Assembly (NCBI RefSeq): GCF_003268815.1
Contig: NZ_QLSV01000003.1
Location: 62,001 to 126,000, forward strand
Direction of reading: 5' to 3'
Source of the DNA: Flavobacterium lacus
Lineage (GTDB): Bacteria; Bacteroidota; Bacteroidia; Flavobacteriales; Flavobacteriaceae
DNA: 64,000 bases
The translations under genes and the position numbers were made by a program. Under the pieces are notes generated by a model. It worked only from the letters and a program-made list of their open reading frames with translations. It made no database searches and was not told the DNA's origin. This document shows, one piece after another, positions 1 to 8,882 of this stretch. Every line of letters starts with the position of its first letter. Positions within the stretch are counted from its first letter, which is position 1.

Positions 1-1
1 C

Positions 2-169
2 CAAACAAACTACGACATTTTAAAACTCTCTAATCAAAGTACGCAGAAAAAATTGGCTATTTATAATTTGCTAAAATCTTATGAGTTGGGAAATAAAAAT
101 GATATCGAAAGAATAACTGAGATGTTCCCAAATGGAATACCTAAAGCTGTTGAATATTTTGATAAATAA
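2..169 (+). CDS. C-terminal fragment of an unrecognised protein
   Basis: An open frame runs in from the left edge of the window and ends at a TAA at 167-169, giving about 55 residues of a protein that begins outside the window. The visible tail is Lys/Asn-rich and looks soluble and helical, ending in AVEYFDK. I recognise no family. It converges on the toxin gene that follows on the minus strand and no clear terminator separates them. Its coding status rests only on the open frame and plausible amino-acid composition. Confidence 0.5.
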   Translation, partial: QTNYDILKLSNQSTQKKLAIYNLLKSYELGNKNDIERITEMFPNGIPKAVEYFDK

Positions 170-200
170 AGTAAATTTTCTTTTAAAAATCTAAATGATA

Positions 201-500
201 TTACAGCTTTTCTATTTTATCAGGATTTTGATGCGTATTAAAAACCGCATTCAGAAAAACTGTTTTTGAAGGTTCATCCACAATAAAAAAAGCGATGTAA
301 GGAAACTTTTTAAACGGTAAGTACCTGTAATTACTGTCGTGAAATTGATAGAAAGGATTTTTCTGAAGAGCTTTATATACTTTTTGATAATCATCTAAAA
401 AAGCAAGAGCTACTTTTTTATTAGTTTTTTCGATATAATATTCTACAGCATTATCAATATTTTTCAACGCAATAGGAGAAACAATAATCTTATAAGCCAT
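201..500 (-). CDS. ParE/RelE-family toxin of a type II toxin-antitoxin module
   Basis: This 99-residue protein has the size and layout of the RelE/ParE superfamily: an N-terminal beta strand (YKIIVSPIA), two helices carrying AVEYYIEKTNKK and the FLDDYQKVYKAL segment, then the strand pair around YRYLPFKKFPYIAFF and a C-terminal strand with FLNAVFNTHQNP. Members either cleave ribosome-bound mRNA or poison gyrase, and sequence alone does not decide between these. It overlaps the upstream antitoxin gene by 11 bases (490-500), the usual translational coupling of such modules. The likely shared promoter box is at 740-747. Confidence 0.8.
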   Translation of the reverse strand: MAYKIIVSPIALKNIDNAVEYYIEKTNKKVALAFLDDYQKVYKALQKNPFYQFHDSNYRYLPFKKFPYIAFFIVDEPSKTVFLNAVFNTHQNPDKIEKL

Positions 501-717
501 ACTTGCTTTTTAAATCACTATAGACTGTTTCAGCATCGGTATAGTATTTTTTATCTAAACCAACTTGGTCATCCAATTGCTTTTTTTGCTCACCACTTAG
601 AGAAAATGGCTTTTCTTTAGAAATCTCAAACTTAATTTTCAAGGCTTTCATAAATGCTTTTACAGCTTCTATTTGTGCATCATCTAGTGGGTGAATGGTT
701 ATATTAAGTGGTGTCAT
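490..717 (-). CDS. Antitoxin partner (DUF2683-like) of the ParE/RelE toxin
   Basis: A 75-residue protein encoded just upstream of the toxin and overlapping it by 11 bases. The N-terminal half has a strand-like stretch (LNITIHP) followed by a helix (AQIEAVKAFMKALKIKFEI). The C-terminal half is charged and probably unfolded until it binds the toxin (SEQKK-like region, then YSDLKSKYGL). The layout resembles the small Bacteroidota antitoxins of the DUF2683 group found next to ParE/RelE toxins. The expected role is to neutralise the toxin and repress the operon. The family name is from memory; the antitoxin role is inferred from position and coupling. Confidence 0.7.
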   Translation of the reverse strand: MTPLNITIHPLDDAQIEAVKAFMKALKIKFEISKEKPFSLSGEQKKQLDDQVGLDKKYYTDAETVYSDLKSKYGL

Positions 718-739
718 ATCTAATTTAATTTAGGCATTA

Positions 740-747
740 CAAATATA
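740..747 (-). promoter_or_regulatory. -7 promoter box of the toxin-antitoxin operon
   Basis: On the minus strand this reads TATATTTG, a match to the Bacteroidota -7 consensus TAnnTTTG, and it lies 22 bases upstream of the antitoxin start at 717. Confidence 0.5.
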
Positions 748-759
748 AGAAAAAATTAA

Positions 760-1206
760 CTACTTCCGTTTCATCTCAATATGCGGAATATCATCCTCCA
801 AATAAACCTCACTCGTTTGCTCAAACCCTAAATTTTCATAGAATTTTTGAAGGTATAATTGAGCGGAAATGGTAATGTTGTTTTCGTTTAATTCTGTTTG
901 GGTCGTTGCAATAGCTTCTTGCATCAAATCATAACCCCATTTTTTATCGCGGTAGGATTGCTTGACTACTACTCTGCCGATGGACGCTTCTTCAAAATAA
1001 TCGCCGGGTTTAAAAATGCGGACATAGGCAACGATTTCGTTATTATATGTTCCAATAAGGTGAAGAGCTTTCTCATCTTTGCCGTCGATGTCTTGGTACA
1101 CGCAATTTTGCTCCACCACAAACACTTCGCTACGCAATTGCAGCACATTGTAAAGTTCGATTAGAGAAAGCTCGTTAAATCGCTTTATTTGGAATTGTAA
1201 TTTCAT
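760..1206 (-). CDS. GNAT-family N-acetyltransferase, ElaA-like
   Basis: This 148-residue protein has the ElaA signature near the N-terminus: LRSEVFVVEQNCVYQDIDG at residues 24-42, followed by LIGTYNNEIVAYVRIF. The acetyl-CoA-binding motif A is SIGRVVVKQSYRDKKWG at about 75-91, and the typical late segment FYENLGFEQTSEVYLEDDIPHIEM is near the C-terminus. GNAT enzymes move an acetyl group from acetyl-CoA to an amine; the physiological substrate of ElaA proteins is not established. The gene stands alone between the toxin-antitoxin module and the DUF4837 gene, and full family length is present. Confidence 0.85.
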   Translation of the reverse strand: MKLQFQIKRFNELSLIELYNVLQLRSEVFVVEQNCVYQDIDGKDEKALHLIGTYNNEIVAYVRIFKPGDYFEEASIGRVVVKQSYRDKKWGYDLMQEAIATTQTELNENNITISAQLYLQKFYENLGFEQTSEVYLEDDIPHIEMKRK

Positions 1207-1276
1207 TAAAATAGTTTCACAAGTTCTTCCGGCGAATTTAATAAAAGTTACCGATACATTTTTTAGAAAACGAAAC

Positions 1277-2248
1277 TTATAGCAGTTTCACCGATTTGAT
1301 GATGGATTCTAACTCGTGCATGATGTCGCGTTTAGCCAAGGAAGGGTTGTAGCAAAAACCTTCAATCACCAAATAACGATTGTTTTTTTCGTCTCTGATG
1401 GCATAATTGATGAAAGGACCAGCCATGAAATCGTTTTTCAATTCCCATGTTCCTTTGGTTTCGTATGTTTTCTTACCATTTAGCATGATATTGAACAAAT
1501 AAGGCGAATAAGCTGCTTCAGTAATCATGTAGGTGTTGGGAAGTGTTCCTTCAATGTGCTTTTGCCCAATGGAATCACGCATTTGAATGATAGTGGCAAT
1601 CGTGTTTGTGTCTTTTTGAAATGTATTTAAAGGAACTTCGTAAATCAACACACTAGCATTTCCGGAGGGAAGTTCTTTTCTAATCCAAAAGAATTTATCC
1701 TCTTCGATAATATAACGATAGGCCGTAGGAAGCTTTAAACTGGCTTTGAAATTCTTTTTGATTTTTGCATCGTCAAGCAGCGATTTTGAAATTCTGCGTT
1801 GATTTTCAACAATATCGGTTTGCTTGAACTTATTGATGATTTCCGGAGCATGTTTTTCTAACAAACTCACAATTTCGGCAACAGAACTTCCTGTAATATG
1901 AGCCACGTTTTGTGGTTTGGCAAACTCATTTTCAACTAATTCAAAATCGTTGTTTTCTTTTTTCAAAACCACCAGAATGTTTCGGCTGTTGGTCATGAAA
2001 CCTTCAAATAAATTGGGAGCATATTGTTTTATAGTAAACAATGGTTCTTCCTGTGGCAAACCATCTACCGGTGTGGCAAAAATAGTTCTAATGCTGTCGC
2101 CTACTTCGCCATTCCAAAGTTGATTTTCGATAATAACCGACAAATGATTGATTTTTCCGGAAGATTCTTTTAAAAGATCTTCTCTATTTTCCTCTTTGCA
2201 AGAAATAAATAATAAGGTAACAAACAGTAAAATAACAACTCTTTTCAT
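1277..2248 (-). CDS. DUF4837 family lipoprotein
   Basis: A 323-residue protein starting with a lipoprotein signal peptide, MKRVVILLFVTLLFISC, with the lipid-attachment Cys at residue 17 followed by KEEN, so it is probably held in the cell envelope. The rest is a soluble domain with features I associate with the Bacteroidota family DUF4837: an early segment on nucleotide-like spacing (GEVGDSIRTIF) and a late YLVIEGFCYNPSLAKRDIM segment. No enzyme motif is visible. It starts 29 bases after the lytic transglycosylase gene stops and is probably co-transcribed with it, suggesting a role in envelope maintenance. Function unknown. Confidence 0.75.
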   Translation of the reverse strand: MKRVVILLFVTLLFISCKEENREDLLKESSGKINHLSVIIENQLWNGEVGDSIRTIFATPVDGLPQEEPLFTIKQYAPNLFEGFMTNSRNILVVLKKENNDFELVENEFAKPQNVAHITGSSVAEIVSLLEKHAPEIINKFKQTDIVENQRRISKSLLDDAKIKKNFKASLKLPTAYRYIIEEDKFFWIRKELPSGNASVLIYEVPLNTFQKDTNTIATIIQMRDSIGQKHIEGTLPNTYMITEAAYSPYLFNIMLNGKKTYETKGTWELKNDFMAGPFINYAIRDEKNNRYLVIEGFCYNPSLAKRDIMHELESIIKSVKLL

Positions 2249-2277
2249 GATGGTTTTTTCTGGTGGAATGAACTTTT

Positions 2278-4221
2278 TTATCCGCTGATTTTAAGTTTCA
2301 TTCCCGGTTTAATATTTTTACCACTAATACCGTTCCATTTTTTTAAATCTGATACCGTTACGCCTTTAATTTTTTGCGAAATACTGAATAATGAATCACC
2401 TTTTTGCACAATATATACTTTTTCAGACTTGTAAGGTGATTGTTTTTCAGGCTTTTTCACTTTTATTTCGGCCACAACCACTTCTTCATCGGCTGGAAGC
2501 ATAATTTTTAAAGATGAACCTAATTTGATATTGTTATCCTCTAATTCGTTCCACTCTTTCAATTCATCAATCGTTACACCATATTTTTTTGATAAAGAAC
2601 TCAAACTTTCACCGCTTTGAACGATGTGGTTTTCAGTTTTTTGTTTCACTAAAGCAGTCACAATTAATTTTGAACCGGACTGAATTGTTTCTTCTTCCAG
2701 ACTATTCCACGCTTTTAATTCTTCACTAGTTACATCATATTTTTGAGCAATGCTGAATAAACTTTCGCCTTTTTCAACTACGTGAAATTTAGCAGTTTCA
2801 ACTGATTTTGCTTTTACTTTGATTGTATCGTTTGAAACTACTGCTTTAGAAACAGGAACTTCAACCGCTTTTTTAGGTACATCCGCTACTCTTTCTTCCT
2901 TAACGATTTTTAAACTCCTTCCTGCAGCAATGTTATTCGATTTTAATCCGTTCCAGCGTTTTAATTCGGTGACTGAAACACCATTTCGTTGCGCAATTAA
3001 TCCTAATGATTCACCTCGTTTCACTTTATGATATTTCGTTTTGGAAATCATCGAAACATCGGTAGAAGTAGCTACCATTTCTTGCGATGAGAACGGCTTT
3101 TCACGCTTATTAAAATCATAATCGCAATACGCATAAATTTGATTTTCATTCGATGTAAACACCGCTACTTTATCCAATGGCAAACGAACAAAATGTTTTT
3201 TATCCGCTTGGTACGGAATAAAATCTCTTTTATAAGAAGGGTTTAAAAACTGTAATTGTTCCACCGAAATATCTAATAATTCTGAAATTTGTTTGAAAGA
3301 CATTTTATTTTTAACCAAAATCGTATCGGTTGCAAAATGATTCACAATCGGTTTTTGTGGTGTGATACCGTGTTCTTTGTGGTATTCAAACACATACATC
3401 GTTGCAATAAAAGCCGGCACATAACCTTGCGTTTCTTTTGGTAAAAAAGGTCTGATGTTCCAATAATTTTGCTTTCCGCCCGAACGACGAATTGCTTTAC
3501 TCACATTTCCAGGTCCTGCGTTATAAGATGCTAAAACCAAGTCCCAGTCACCAAATATTTTATACATGTTTACCATGTATTGACAAGCGGCATCAGTTGC
3601 TTTCAGCATATCACTGCGTTCGTCTGTATATGTGGTGATGTCTAAGTTGTATTGTTTTCCGGTTCCGTACATGAATTGCCACAAACCGGTTGCTCCCATT
3701 CTTGAAACGGCTCTTGGATTTAAAGCAGATTCAACAACAGCCAAGTATTTAATTTCCAACGGAACATTGTATTTTGATAACGCTTCTTCAAAAATCGGAA
3801 AATAATATTGTGATAAGGCCATCAAACGTTCGTAAGATCTCTTTCTATTTTTAAGATAATGTTTGATAATATTTTCTAAACCGGGATTGTATTCGATATG
3901 AAAAGCCGATTTTGCGTCTAATGCTTTTAATCGTTCTTTCAGCAATTCGGTTGATAAATCATAGTCAACTTTTTGATCAATATTTGTGTTTTCGATGTCT
4001 GCAATCATTTCGCTGTACAAATCCTGATTGCTCAATTCGGTCATCCAACGTTCTTCTACACAAGCAGCAATGTCGTGTTTTTGAAAGGTTGATTTAATAG
4101 AATCTAAATAGGATAATTTTGGTTCTACAGACAAATTTACATCCGCAAGCGTTGATTCTTGGGCATAAAAAGTAGTCGCAGAAAATAGAACAACGAGGAG
4201 TGTGGTATTTCGTAAATTCAT
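2278..4221 (-). CDS. Membrane-bound lytic murein transglycosylase with four LysM domains (MltD-like)
   Basis: This 647-residue exported protein has a signal peptide (residues 1-20, ending FYAQ) and then a lytic transglycosylase domain. The domain shows the catalytic-Glu motif VVESALNPRA (Glu at residue 164) and the family motifs GATGLWQFM and LASYNAGPGNV. The C-terminal half carries four LysM modules, each with the pattern GESL/GDSL, I-A/S-Q/K, and L-K-x-W-N, which bind peptidoglycan. The enzyme would cleave MurNAc-GlcNAc bonds non-hydrolytically in the periplasm. A TAnnTTTG-type box on the minus strand lies upstream at 4268-4275. The DUF4837 lipoprotein gene follows. Confidence 0.9.
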   Translation of the reverse strand: MNLRNTTLLVVLFSATTFYAQESTLADVNLSVEPKLSYLDSIKSTFQKHDIAACVEERWMTELSNQDLYSEMIADIENTNIDQKVDYDLSTELLKERLKALDAKSAFHIEYNPGLENIIKHYLKNRKRSYERLMALSQYYFPIFEEALSKYNVPLEIKYLAVVESALNPRAVSRMGATGLWQFMYGTGKQYNLDITTYTDERSDMLKATDAACQYMVNMYKIFGDWDLVLASYNAGPGNVSKAIRRSGGKQNYWNIRPFLPKETQGYVPAFIATMYVFEYHKEHGITPQKPIVNHFATDTILVKNKMSFKQISELLDISVEQLQFLNPSYKRDFIPYQADKKHFVRLPLDKVAVFTSNENQIYAYCDYDFNKREKPFSSQEMVATSTDVSMISKTKYHKVKRGESLGLIAQRNGVSVTELKRWNGLKSNNIAAGRSLKIVKEERVADVPKKAVEVPVSKAVVSNDTIKVKAKSVETAKFHVVEKGESLFSIAQKYDVTSEELKAWNSLEEETIQSGSKLIVTALVKQKTENHIVQSGESLSSLSKKYGVTIDELKEWNELEDNNIKLGSSLKIMLPADEEVVVAEIKVKKPEKQSPYKSEKVYIVQKGDSLFSISQKIKGVTVSDLKKWNGISGKNIKPGMKLKISG

Positions 4222-4267
4222 TCTTTCGTGGTTAATGTTTTATTTGTCAATAGGTTAAGCGTACTTG

Positions 4268-4275
4268 CAAACATA
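4268..4275 (-). promoter_or_regulatory. -7 promoter box for the lytic transglycosylase/DUF4837 operon
   Basis: The minus strand reads TATGTTTG, matching TAnnTTTG, 46 bases upstream of the transglycosylase start at 4221. Confidence 0.45.
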
Positions 4276-4323
4276 ATTAAGTTAAACGGTATAAAGCGTT
4301 TATTTATTGTTAAAAAACTTTTT

Positions 4324-5511
4324 TTAACTTAAAATGGCAGCAATACCTGGCAAGGTGCGTCCTTCCAGCATTTCTAACATTGCTCCGCCACCGGTAGAAA
4401 CATAGCTCATTTTTGGCTCCAATCCGAATTGTTTAACGGCTGCAACAGAATCCCCTCCACCCACGAGCGAAAAAGCTCCGTTTGCAGTTGCTTCAGCAAT
4501 ATAATTTCCTAATGTGATGGTTCCTTTGGCAAATGATTCCATTTCAAAAACACCAAGCGGTCCGTTCCACAAAATCGTTTTGGAATTCATGATTACTTCT
4601 TTGAAATTTTCTAATGATTTTGGTCCGGCATCCAAACCTTGCCATCCGTCCGGAATTTCGCGAACATCAACAATTTTGGTATTGGCATCGTTTGAAAAAG
4701 CATCGGCAGCCACAACATCAACCGGAATATGAATATGCACATTTTTTTCTTTCGCTAAATGCAAAATATCCAAAGCCATTTGCATTTTATCATCTTCGCA
4801 GATCGAATCGCCTACTTTTCCGCCTAAGGCTTTCACGAAAGTAAATGTCATTCCACCACCAATAATCATGTGATCTACTTTGTCTAAGATATTCTCGATA
4901 ACCGTGATTTTAGACGATACTTTAGATCCTCCTAAAATGGCTGTAACCGGTTTTTCGCTGTCTTTTAAAACTTTGTTTAAACTTTCAATTTCTTTGGCCA
5001 ATAAGGTTCCGAAACATTTATCCTTTGGAAAAAACTGAGCAATAATCGTGGTTGAAGCATGTGCTCTGTGAGCTGTTCCAAATGCATCATTCACATAAAT
5101 GTTGCCCAAAGAAGCTAATTTTTTAGAAAAATCGACATCGCCGGCTTCTTCTTCTTTATAAAAACGGAGATTTTCTAACAATAAAACTTCACCGGGTTTT
5201 AAATCGGCAGCAGCTTGTTCAGCCACGCTTCCGATGCAATCAGAAGCAAATTTCACCTGAACGCCAAGAACTTCTTCTGTTTTTGAAACGATATGCTTAA
5301 GTGAATATTTTTCTTCAACACCTTTTGGTCTTCCTAAATGCGACATTAAAATCACGCTTCCTCCGTCGGCTAAGATTTTATCGATGGTTGGTTTTGCTCC
5401 TTCAATTCGGTTGACATCGGTTACATTGAAATTTTCATCCAACGGAACATTAAAATCAACACGAACTAATGCTTTTTTATTTTTAAAATTGAAGTCGAAT
5501 AACGTTTTCAT
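4324..5511 (-). CDS. pgk: Phosphoglycerate kinase
   Basis: A 395-residue glycolytic enzyme that transfers the acyl-phosphate of 1,3-bisphosphoglycerate to ADP, giving ATP and 3-phosphoglycerate. The N-terminal substrate-binding half has [13 protein letters not shown] and the basic patch SHLGRPKG. The middle has [12 protein letters not shown]. The nucleotide-binding half has [22 protein letters not shown] and the closing GGGDSVAAV motif. Length is normal for the family and nothing is missing. It is transcribed alone from a promoter box at 5543-5550; its neighbours have unrelated functions. Confidence 0.98.
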   Translation of the reverse strand: MKTLFDFNFKNKKALVRVDFNVPLDENFNVTDVNRIEGAKPTIDKILADGGSVILMSHLGRPKGVEEKYSLKHIVSKTEEVLGVQVKFASDCIGSVAEQAAADLKPGEVLLLENLRFYKEEEAGDVDFSKKLASLGNIYVNDAFGTAHRAHASTTIIAQFFPKDKCFGTLLAKEIESLNKVLKDSEKPVTAILGGSKVSSKITVIENILDKVDHMIIGGGMTFTFVKALGGKVGDSICEDDKMQMALDILHLAKEKNVHIHIPVDVVAADAFSNDANTKIVDVREIPDGWQGLDAGPKSLENFKEVIMNSKTILWNGPLGVFEMESFAKGTITLGNYIAEATANGAFSLVGGGDSVAAVKQFGLEPKMSYVSTGGGAMLEMLEGRTLPGIAAILS

Positions 5512-5542
5512 GGTTTTATAGTTTTTATTTTTTTTGGAAAGA

Positions 5543-5550
5543 CAAATATA
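5543..5550 (-). promoter_or_regulatory. -7 promoter box of pgk
   Basis: The minus strand reads TATATTTG (TAnnTTTG), 31 bases upstream of the pgk start codon. Confidence 0.5.
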
Positions 5551-5594
5551 AAATTTTAGAATTTAAAATGGATTGATAATAATCATGTTTGCAA

Positions 5595-7514
5595 TTATTT
5601 ATTCATATTGACTACTAAAATCCACATTTCTTCGGAATATAAATTATTTAAATTATTCTCAATGAGCTTGTCTGCTTCTTCTTTGGAAGTAATGTATCCC
5701 AGATAAACATACATGTAATTATTAGTTGGATTTACAAAATAATTTGGGTTAAGTCCTCTGTCTCTTAGAACTTTCATAAACCGGGCGGCGTTTACTCTTT
5801 CATTAAAAACATTTACCACCAAATAATAGCCTTTGGGCGTATCGATATCGTTTAAAACTTCTACTGGTTTGTTTTCTTTCTGTTTTTCTGATTTAACTGT
5901 TTCAGAAGCAACAACCGGTTTTGATTCTGGTGTTACCTCGGCTGTTTTAGGAACTTTGGCCACATCCGGCTTTATTGAAGTTTTTGGTTCTTCTGTTTCA
6001 ACAACAGTTTCTTCTGTTTTGGAAGTTAATGGTTTTGAAGCATCTTTTTTAGTATCTGCTTTTGAAGCTACCACCGGTTTTGTTTCTTCTTTCGTTTCTT
6101 TAACTTTTGTTTTCTCTTCTTCAACAATTGGTTTTAATGCAACCAAAGGCTTTGTTTCTTTTGCTTTAGAAATTATTTCATTTTGTTCGGCAATTGGTTT
6201 TGTGTTTTCCTTAGAATCATGAGCTAAACCATCTATTGCTTTTTGAGCTAATGAAGCATACTGAGAATCTTCTAAGGTTTGATTTTGAATAATTTCCTCA
6301 TTCGTGGTTTTATCAACAACTTTGAACTTACTGTCTTCATAAACCAATTTCGTAGTATCATCTTGTAATTCAACCGCTGGTTTTGTTTCAATAGCCATTG
6401 CACTGAAAAAAAGGTAGAAAACATCTCCTGACGACTTAAATCGAACAGTTGCTTCATCTGCATTATTCCCAATAAAACGGTTATTGTAATTTGATAAAGT
6501 GGTTAAAAAGGAGTCGTAACCCAACGTGTTTTTTCCATCAGGAATTCTGTATTTAAAATGCTCGTCTTCGATGGTAATGGAACTATCAAAAAAATTGCTG
6601 TAACGTCGAGTCACCGTTTTAACATTAGTGAAATCTTTGTTTTTTGATGAACCAAACATCAACAAATCGCCATCCACTTTAAAATCACCTTCCAAGGCTG
6701 CACCAGCTAATTTTACTTTAACATCTCCTTGTGGTTGGGTTTTGAAACCTTTGAAAATAACATTTACACTTTCACTTGATGCGCCGGCAAAACCATCGTG
6801 CGATACAATAAATTTTTCACTCATGGATTCGTCTTCATACACAAAAATCATGGTCCAACCCGCAGCAGAACCACCAATAAGCGTTCCTTGTGTGGCACGA
6901 ACATTTCCCACTGTATAAAAACCGTATGGATTTTGCAGGGCCGTCACATATTCTGTAATATCGGCATAAACTGCATAGGGAGCAGCATCTTTAAATTCTC
7001 TGTGTTTTAAACCATCAAAAATAATTTCGCCTTTAATTGTTGTATATTCTTTTTGATCGGGAAATTTCACCAGAACTTCTTCAAAAGGCTCTCTTGTTTT
7101 ATCGAAAGCCACGAAATTATCTTCTCCTTTTTTATAACCGCTTTCATATTTGTAGGTAGCTGACCAATATAATCCGGCATAAACAATTTTTTTGGAGTCT
7201 TCGTTTTTTTGAAATAATGCAGCACTACTAGATGAAAAAGTTTGTTTGTCGGTATCAATATCAATGTATTCCATATCGATTTCATCGTTAGTAATGGCAT
7301 CGATGCTTTGGTCGTTATACGGATCGTTGGGAGCGTATTTTTTATCAATACGATTTAGAATGGAATTAGCAATAATAGTCATATCGCCTTTTAAATTTGC
7401 TTTGTATCGCTCTTTAAAAGGGATGGCCATTTGAGCATGGCTCCAACTGACAGAAATTAAAAAAAATATTAAAAATAGATTTTTACATCTTTTTCGGTTC
7501 ATAAATTTACTCAT
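5595..7514 (-). CDS. SprB N-terminal-module protein with a C-terminal SPOR-like domain
   Basis: This 639-residue exported protein (signal peptide ending SWSHAQ, about residue 28) is built like a splice of two gliding-locus proteins. Residues about 28-375 match the N-terminal module of SprB in this window: ERYKANLKGDMTIIANSI against ERNLKGDMTLISNGI, the shared YIDIDTD/YIDIDSD and SSSSA, and both carry KIVYAGLYWSATY, TVGNVRATQG-type and DGFAG motifs. Residues about 395-555 are a low-complexity Lys/Glu/Pro/Thr/Val linker. Residues about 558-639 are SPOR-like and match the SprD C-terminus (NYFVNPTNN against NYFINPKNN). It has no T9SS C-terminal signal, so it is probably retained in the periplasm and may touch peptidoglycan. 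Function unknown; a gliding or T9SS role is inference. Confidence 0.75.
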   Translation of the reverse strand: MSKFMNRKRCKNLFLIFFLISVSWSHAQMAIPFKERYKANLKGDMTIIANSILNRIDKKYAPNDPYNDQSIDAITNDEIDMEYIDIDTDKQTFSSSSAALFQKNEDSKKIVYAGLYWSATYKYESGYKKGEDNFVAFDKTREPFEEVLVKFPDQKEYTTIKGEIIFDGLKHREFKDAAPYAVYADITEYVTALQNPYGFYTVGNVRATQGTLIGGSAAGWTMIFVYEDESMSEKFIVSHDGFAGASSESVNVIFKGFKTQPQGDVKVKLAGAALEGDFKVDGDLLMFGSSKNKDFTNVKTVTRRYSNFFDSSITIEDEHFKYRIPDGKNTLGYDSFLTTLSNYNNRFIGNNADEATVRFKSSGDVFYLFFSAMAIETKPAVELQDDTTKLVYEDSKFKVVDKTTNEEIIQNQTLEDSQYASLAQKAIDGLAHDSKENTKPIAEQNEIISKAKETKPLVALKPIVEEEKTKVKETKEETKPVVASKADTKKDASKPLTSKTEETVVETEEPKTSIKPDVAKVPKTAEVTPESKPVVASETVKSEKQKENKPVEVLNDIDTPKGYYLVVNVFNERVNAARFMKVLRDRGLNPNYFVNPTNNYMYVYLGYITSKEEADKLIENNLNNLYSEEMWILVVNMNK

Positions 7515-7557
7515 TTATTTAGGAGCAATTTTAGATTTGGGACAACTACTTTGGGTT

Positions 7558-7565
7558 CAAAGGTA
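7558..7565 (-). promoter_or_regulatory. -7 promoter box of the SprB-module/SPOR gene
   Basis: The minus strand reads TACCTTTG (TAnnTTTG), 43 bases upstream of the start at 7514. Confidence 0.45.
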
Positions 7566-7717
7566 CTAAAGCCTTACGACAAAATGCATATTTTACCGAT
7601 TAAAGTGTCTAAATTCGTTTCTTTTTTCATACAAACAATAGTTTTTAACTTAATTTTGTTGAAATTTAATGTTGAAAATCAAAAAAACAAACCTGTTTAT
7701 CAGCAGAAAAAATCATT

Positions 7718-7725
7718 TATATTTG
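7718..7725 (+). promoter_or_regulatory. -7 promoter box of holB
   Basis: Reads TATATTTG, a match to TAnnTTTG, ending only 4 bases before the ATG at 7730. If used, transcription would start at or next to the start codon and give a leaderless or nearly leaderless mRNA. Confidence 0.5.
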
Positions 7726-7729
7726 CTTA

Positions 7730-8878
7730 ATGCAATTTAATCAACTATTAGGCCAAGAGCATATCAAAAATCATTTAACCCGAAGTGTTCAGTTGGGAAG
7801 GATTCCACATGCACAACTTTTTGTTGGTCCTGAAGGCTCAGGAACATTGGCTATGGCGATTGCTTATGCTCAATATCTTTTATGCGGAAATAAAGGAAAT
7901 GAAAATTCTGGTGGTAACGAAGCGTGTAACCTAAAATTTGAACGTTTTGCACATCCGGATTTGCATTTTATTTATCCTACGGTTACTACAACCGAAGTGT
8001 CTTCTAAACCCAAAAGCATTGATTTTATTCAAGATTGGCGAAGTTTTTTAAGTGAAAATGTATATGGTGGTTTGTTTGATTGGTTTAAAATTTTGGGCGT
8101 AGAAAACAAACAAGGTGAAATTCGTGTGGATGATGCCAAAGAAATTCTAAAAACACTTTCGTTAAAATCCTACGAAGGTGGCTTTAAAGTCATGATCATT
8201 TGGATGGCTGATAAAATGAACACGGAGGCTTCAAATAAGCTACTTAAAATTTTAGAGGAACCCACTGATAAAACTGTTTTTATCTTAATCACGGAAAGAG
8301 AGGAAGATTTGATTCAAACCATTCGATCGCGTTGCCAGGTGTTGGATTTTAACGGACTTCCGGAAAGTGTGATTACTGAAGCGTTGATAGAGAAACTAGA
8401 ACTTGACCCAAAAGCGGCAACAAAAATTGCTCATCAAGCCCAAGGAAATTATAACAAAGCGTTGAAATTATTGAGTGACGACAATGAAGATTTACCTTTT
8501 GAACAATGGTTTGTGTTATGGGTTCGTGCCGCATTTAAAGCCAAAGGAAACGCCGCCGCTATTCACGAATTGATTACTTGGAGCGAAGAAATCGCCAAAT
8601 TAGGTCGTGAAACGCAAAAGAAATTTTTGTTGTTTTGTATCGAAATGTTCCGTCAAGCGTTATTGCTGAATTACCAAGCAACTTCGTTGGTTTATTTGGA
8701 ACCGAAAGTGGAAAAATTTAAACTAGAAAATTTTGCTCCGTTTGTAAACGGAAATAACATCCTGGATATTTACAAAGAACTCAACGACGCCATGTATCAC
8801 ATTGAAAGAAATGGCAATGCGAAAATTATTTTAACCGATTTATCTATTAAATTGACCCGTTTAATTCATAAAAAATAA
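7730..8878 (+). CDS. holB: DNA polymerase III subunit delta' (clamp-loader)
   Basis: This 382-residue AAA+ protein opens with FNQLLGQEHIKNHL and RIPHAQLFVGPEGSG, the standard start of clamp-loader subunits. The P-loop is degenerate (GPEGSGTL at about 33-40; Lys replaced by Thr), which fits delta', a subunit that does not hydrolyse ATP, rather than the DnaX ATPase. Later motifs are typical: KVMIIWMADKMNTEASNKLLKILEEP and the SRC motif in QTIRSRCQVLDF. The protein works in the clamp loader that places the sliding clamp on primed DNA. The DoxX-like gene begins 4 bases after the stop, so the two are probably co-transcribed. Confidence 0.92.
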   Translation: MQFNQLLGQEHIKNHLTRSVQLGRIPHAQLFVGPEGSGTLAMAIAYAQYLLCGNKGNENSGGNEACNLKFERFAHPDLHFIYPTVTTTEVSSKPKSIDFIQDWRSFLSENVYGGLFDWFKILGVENKQGEIRVDDAKEILKTLSLKSYEGGFKVMIIWMADKMNTEASNKLLKILEEPTDKTVFILITEREEDLIQTIRSRCQVLDFNGLPESVITEALIEKLELDPKAATKIAHQAQGNYNKALKLLSDDNEDLPFEQWFVLWVRAAFKAKGNAAAIHELITWSEEIAKLGRETQKKFLLFCIEMFRQALLLNYQATSLVYLEPKVEKFKLENFAPFVNGNNILDIYKELNDAMYHIERNGNAKIILTDLSIKLTRLIHKK

Positions 8879-8882
8879 ACGC

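Noticed and set aside
5833-6222. 129-aa antisense frame over the low-complexity linker of the SprB/SPOR gene
   Set aside because: Its Ser/Phe/Thr/Val-rich product is the mirror of the Glu/Lys/Thr linker codons; such shadows are expected opposite biased sequence.
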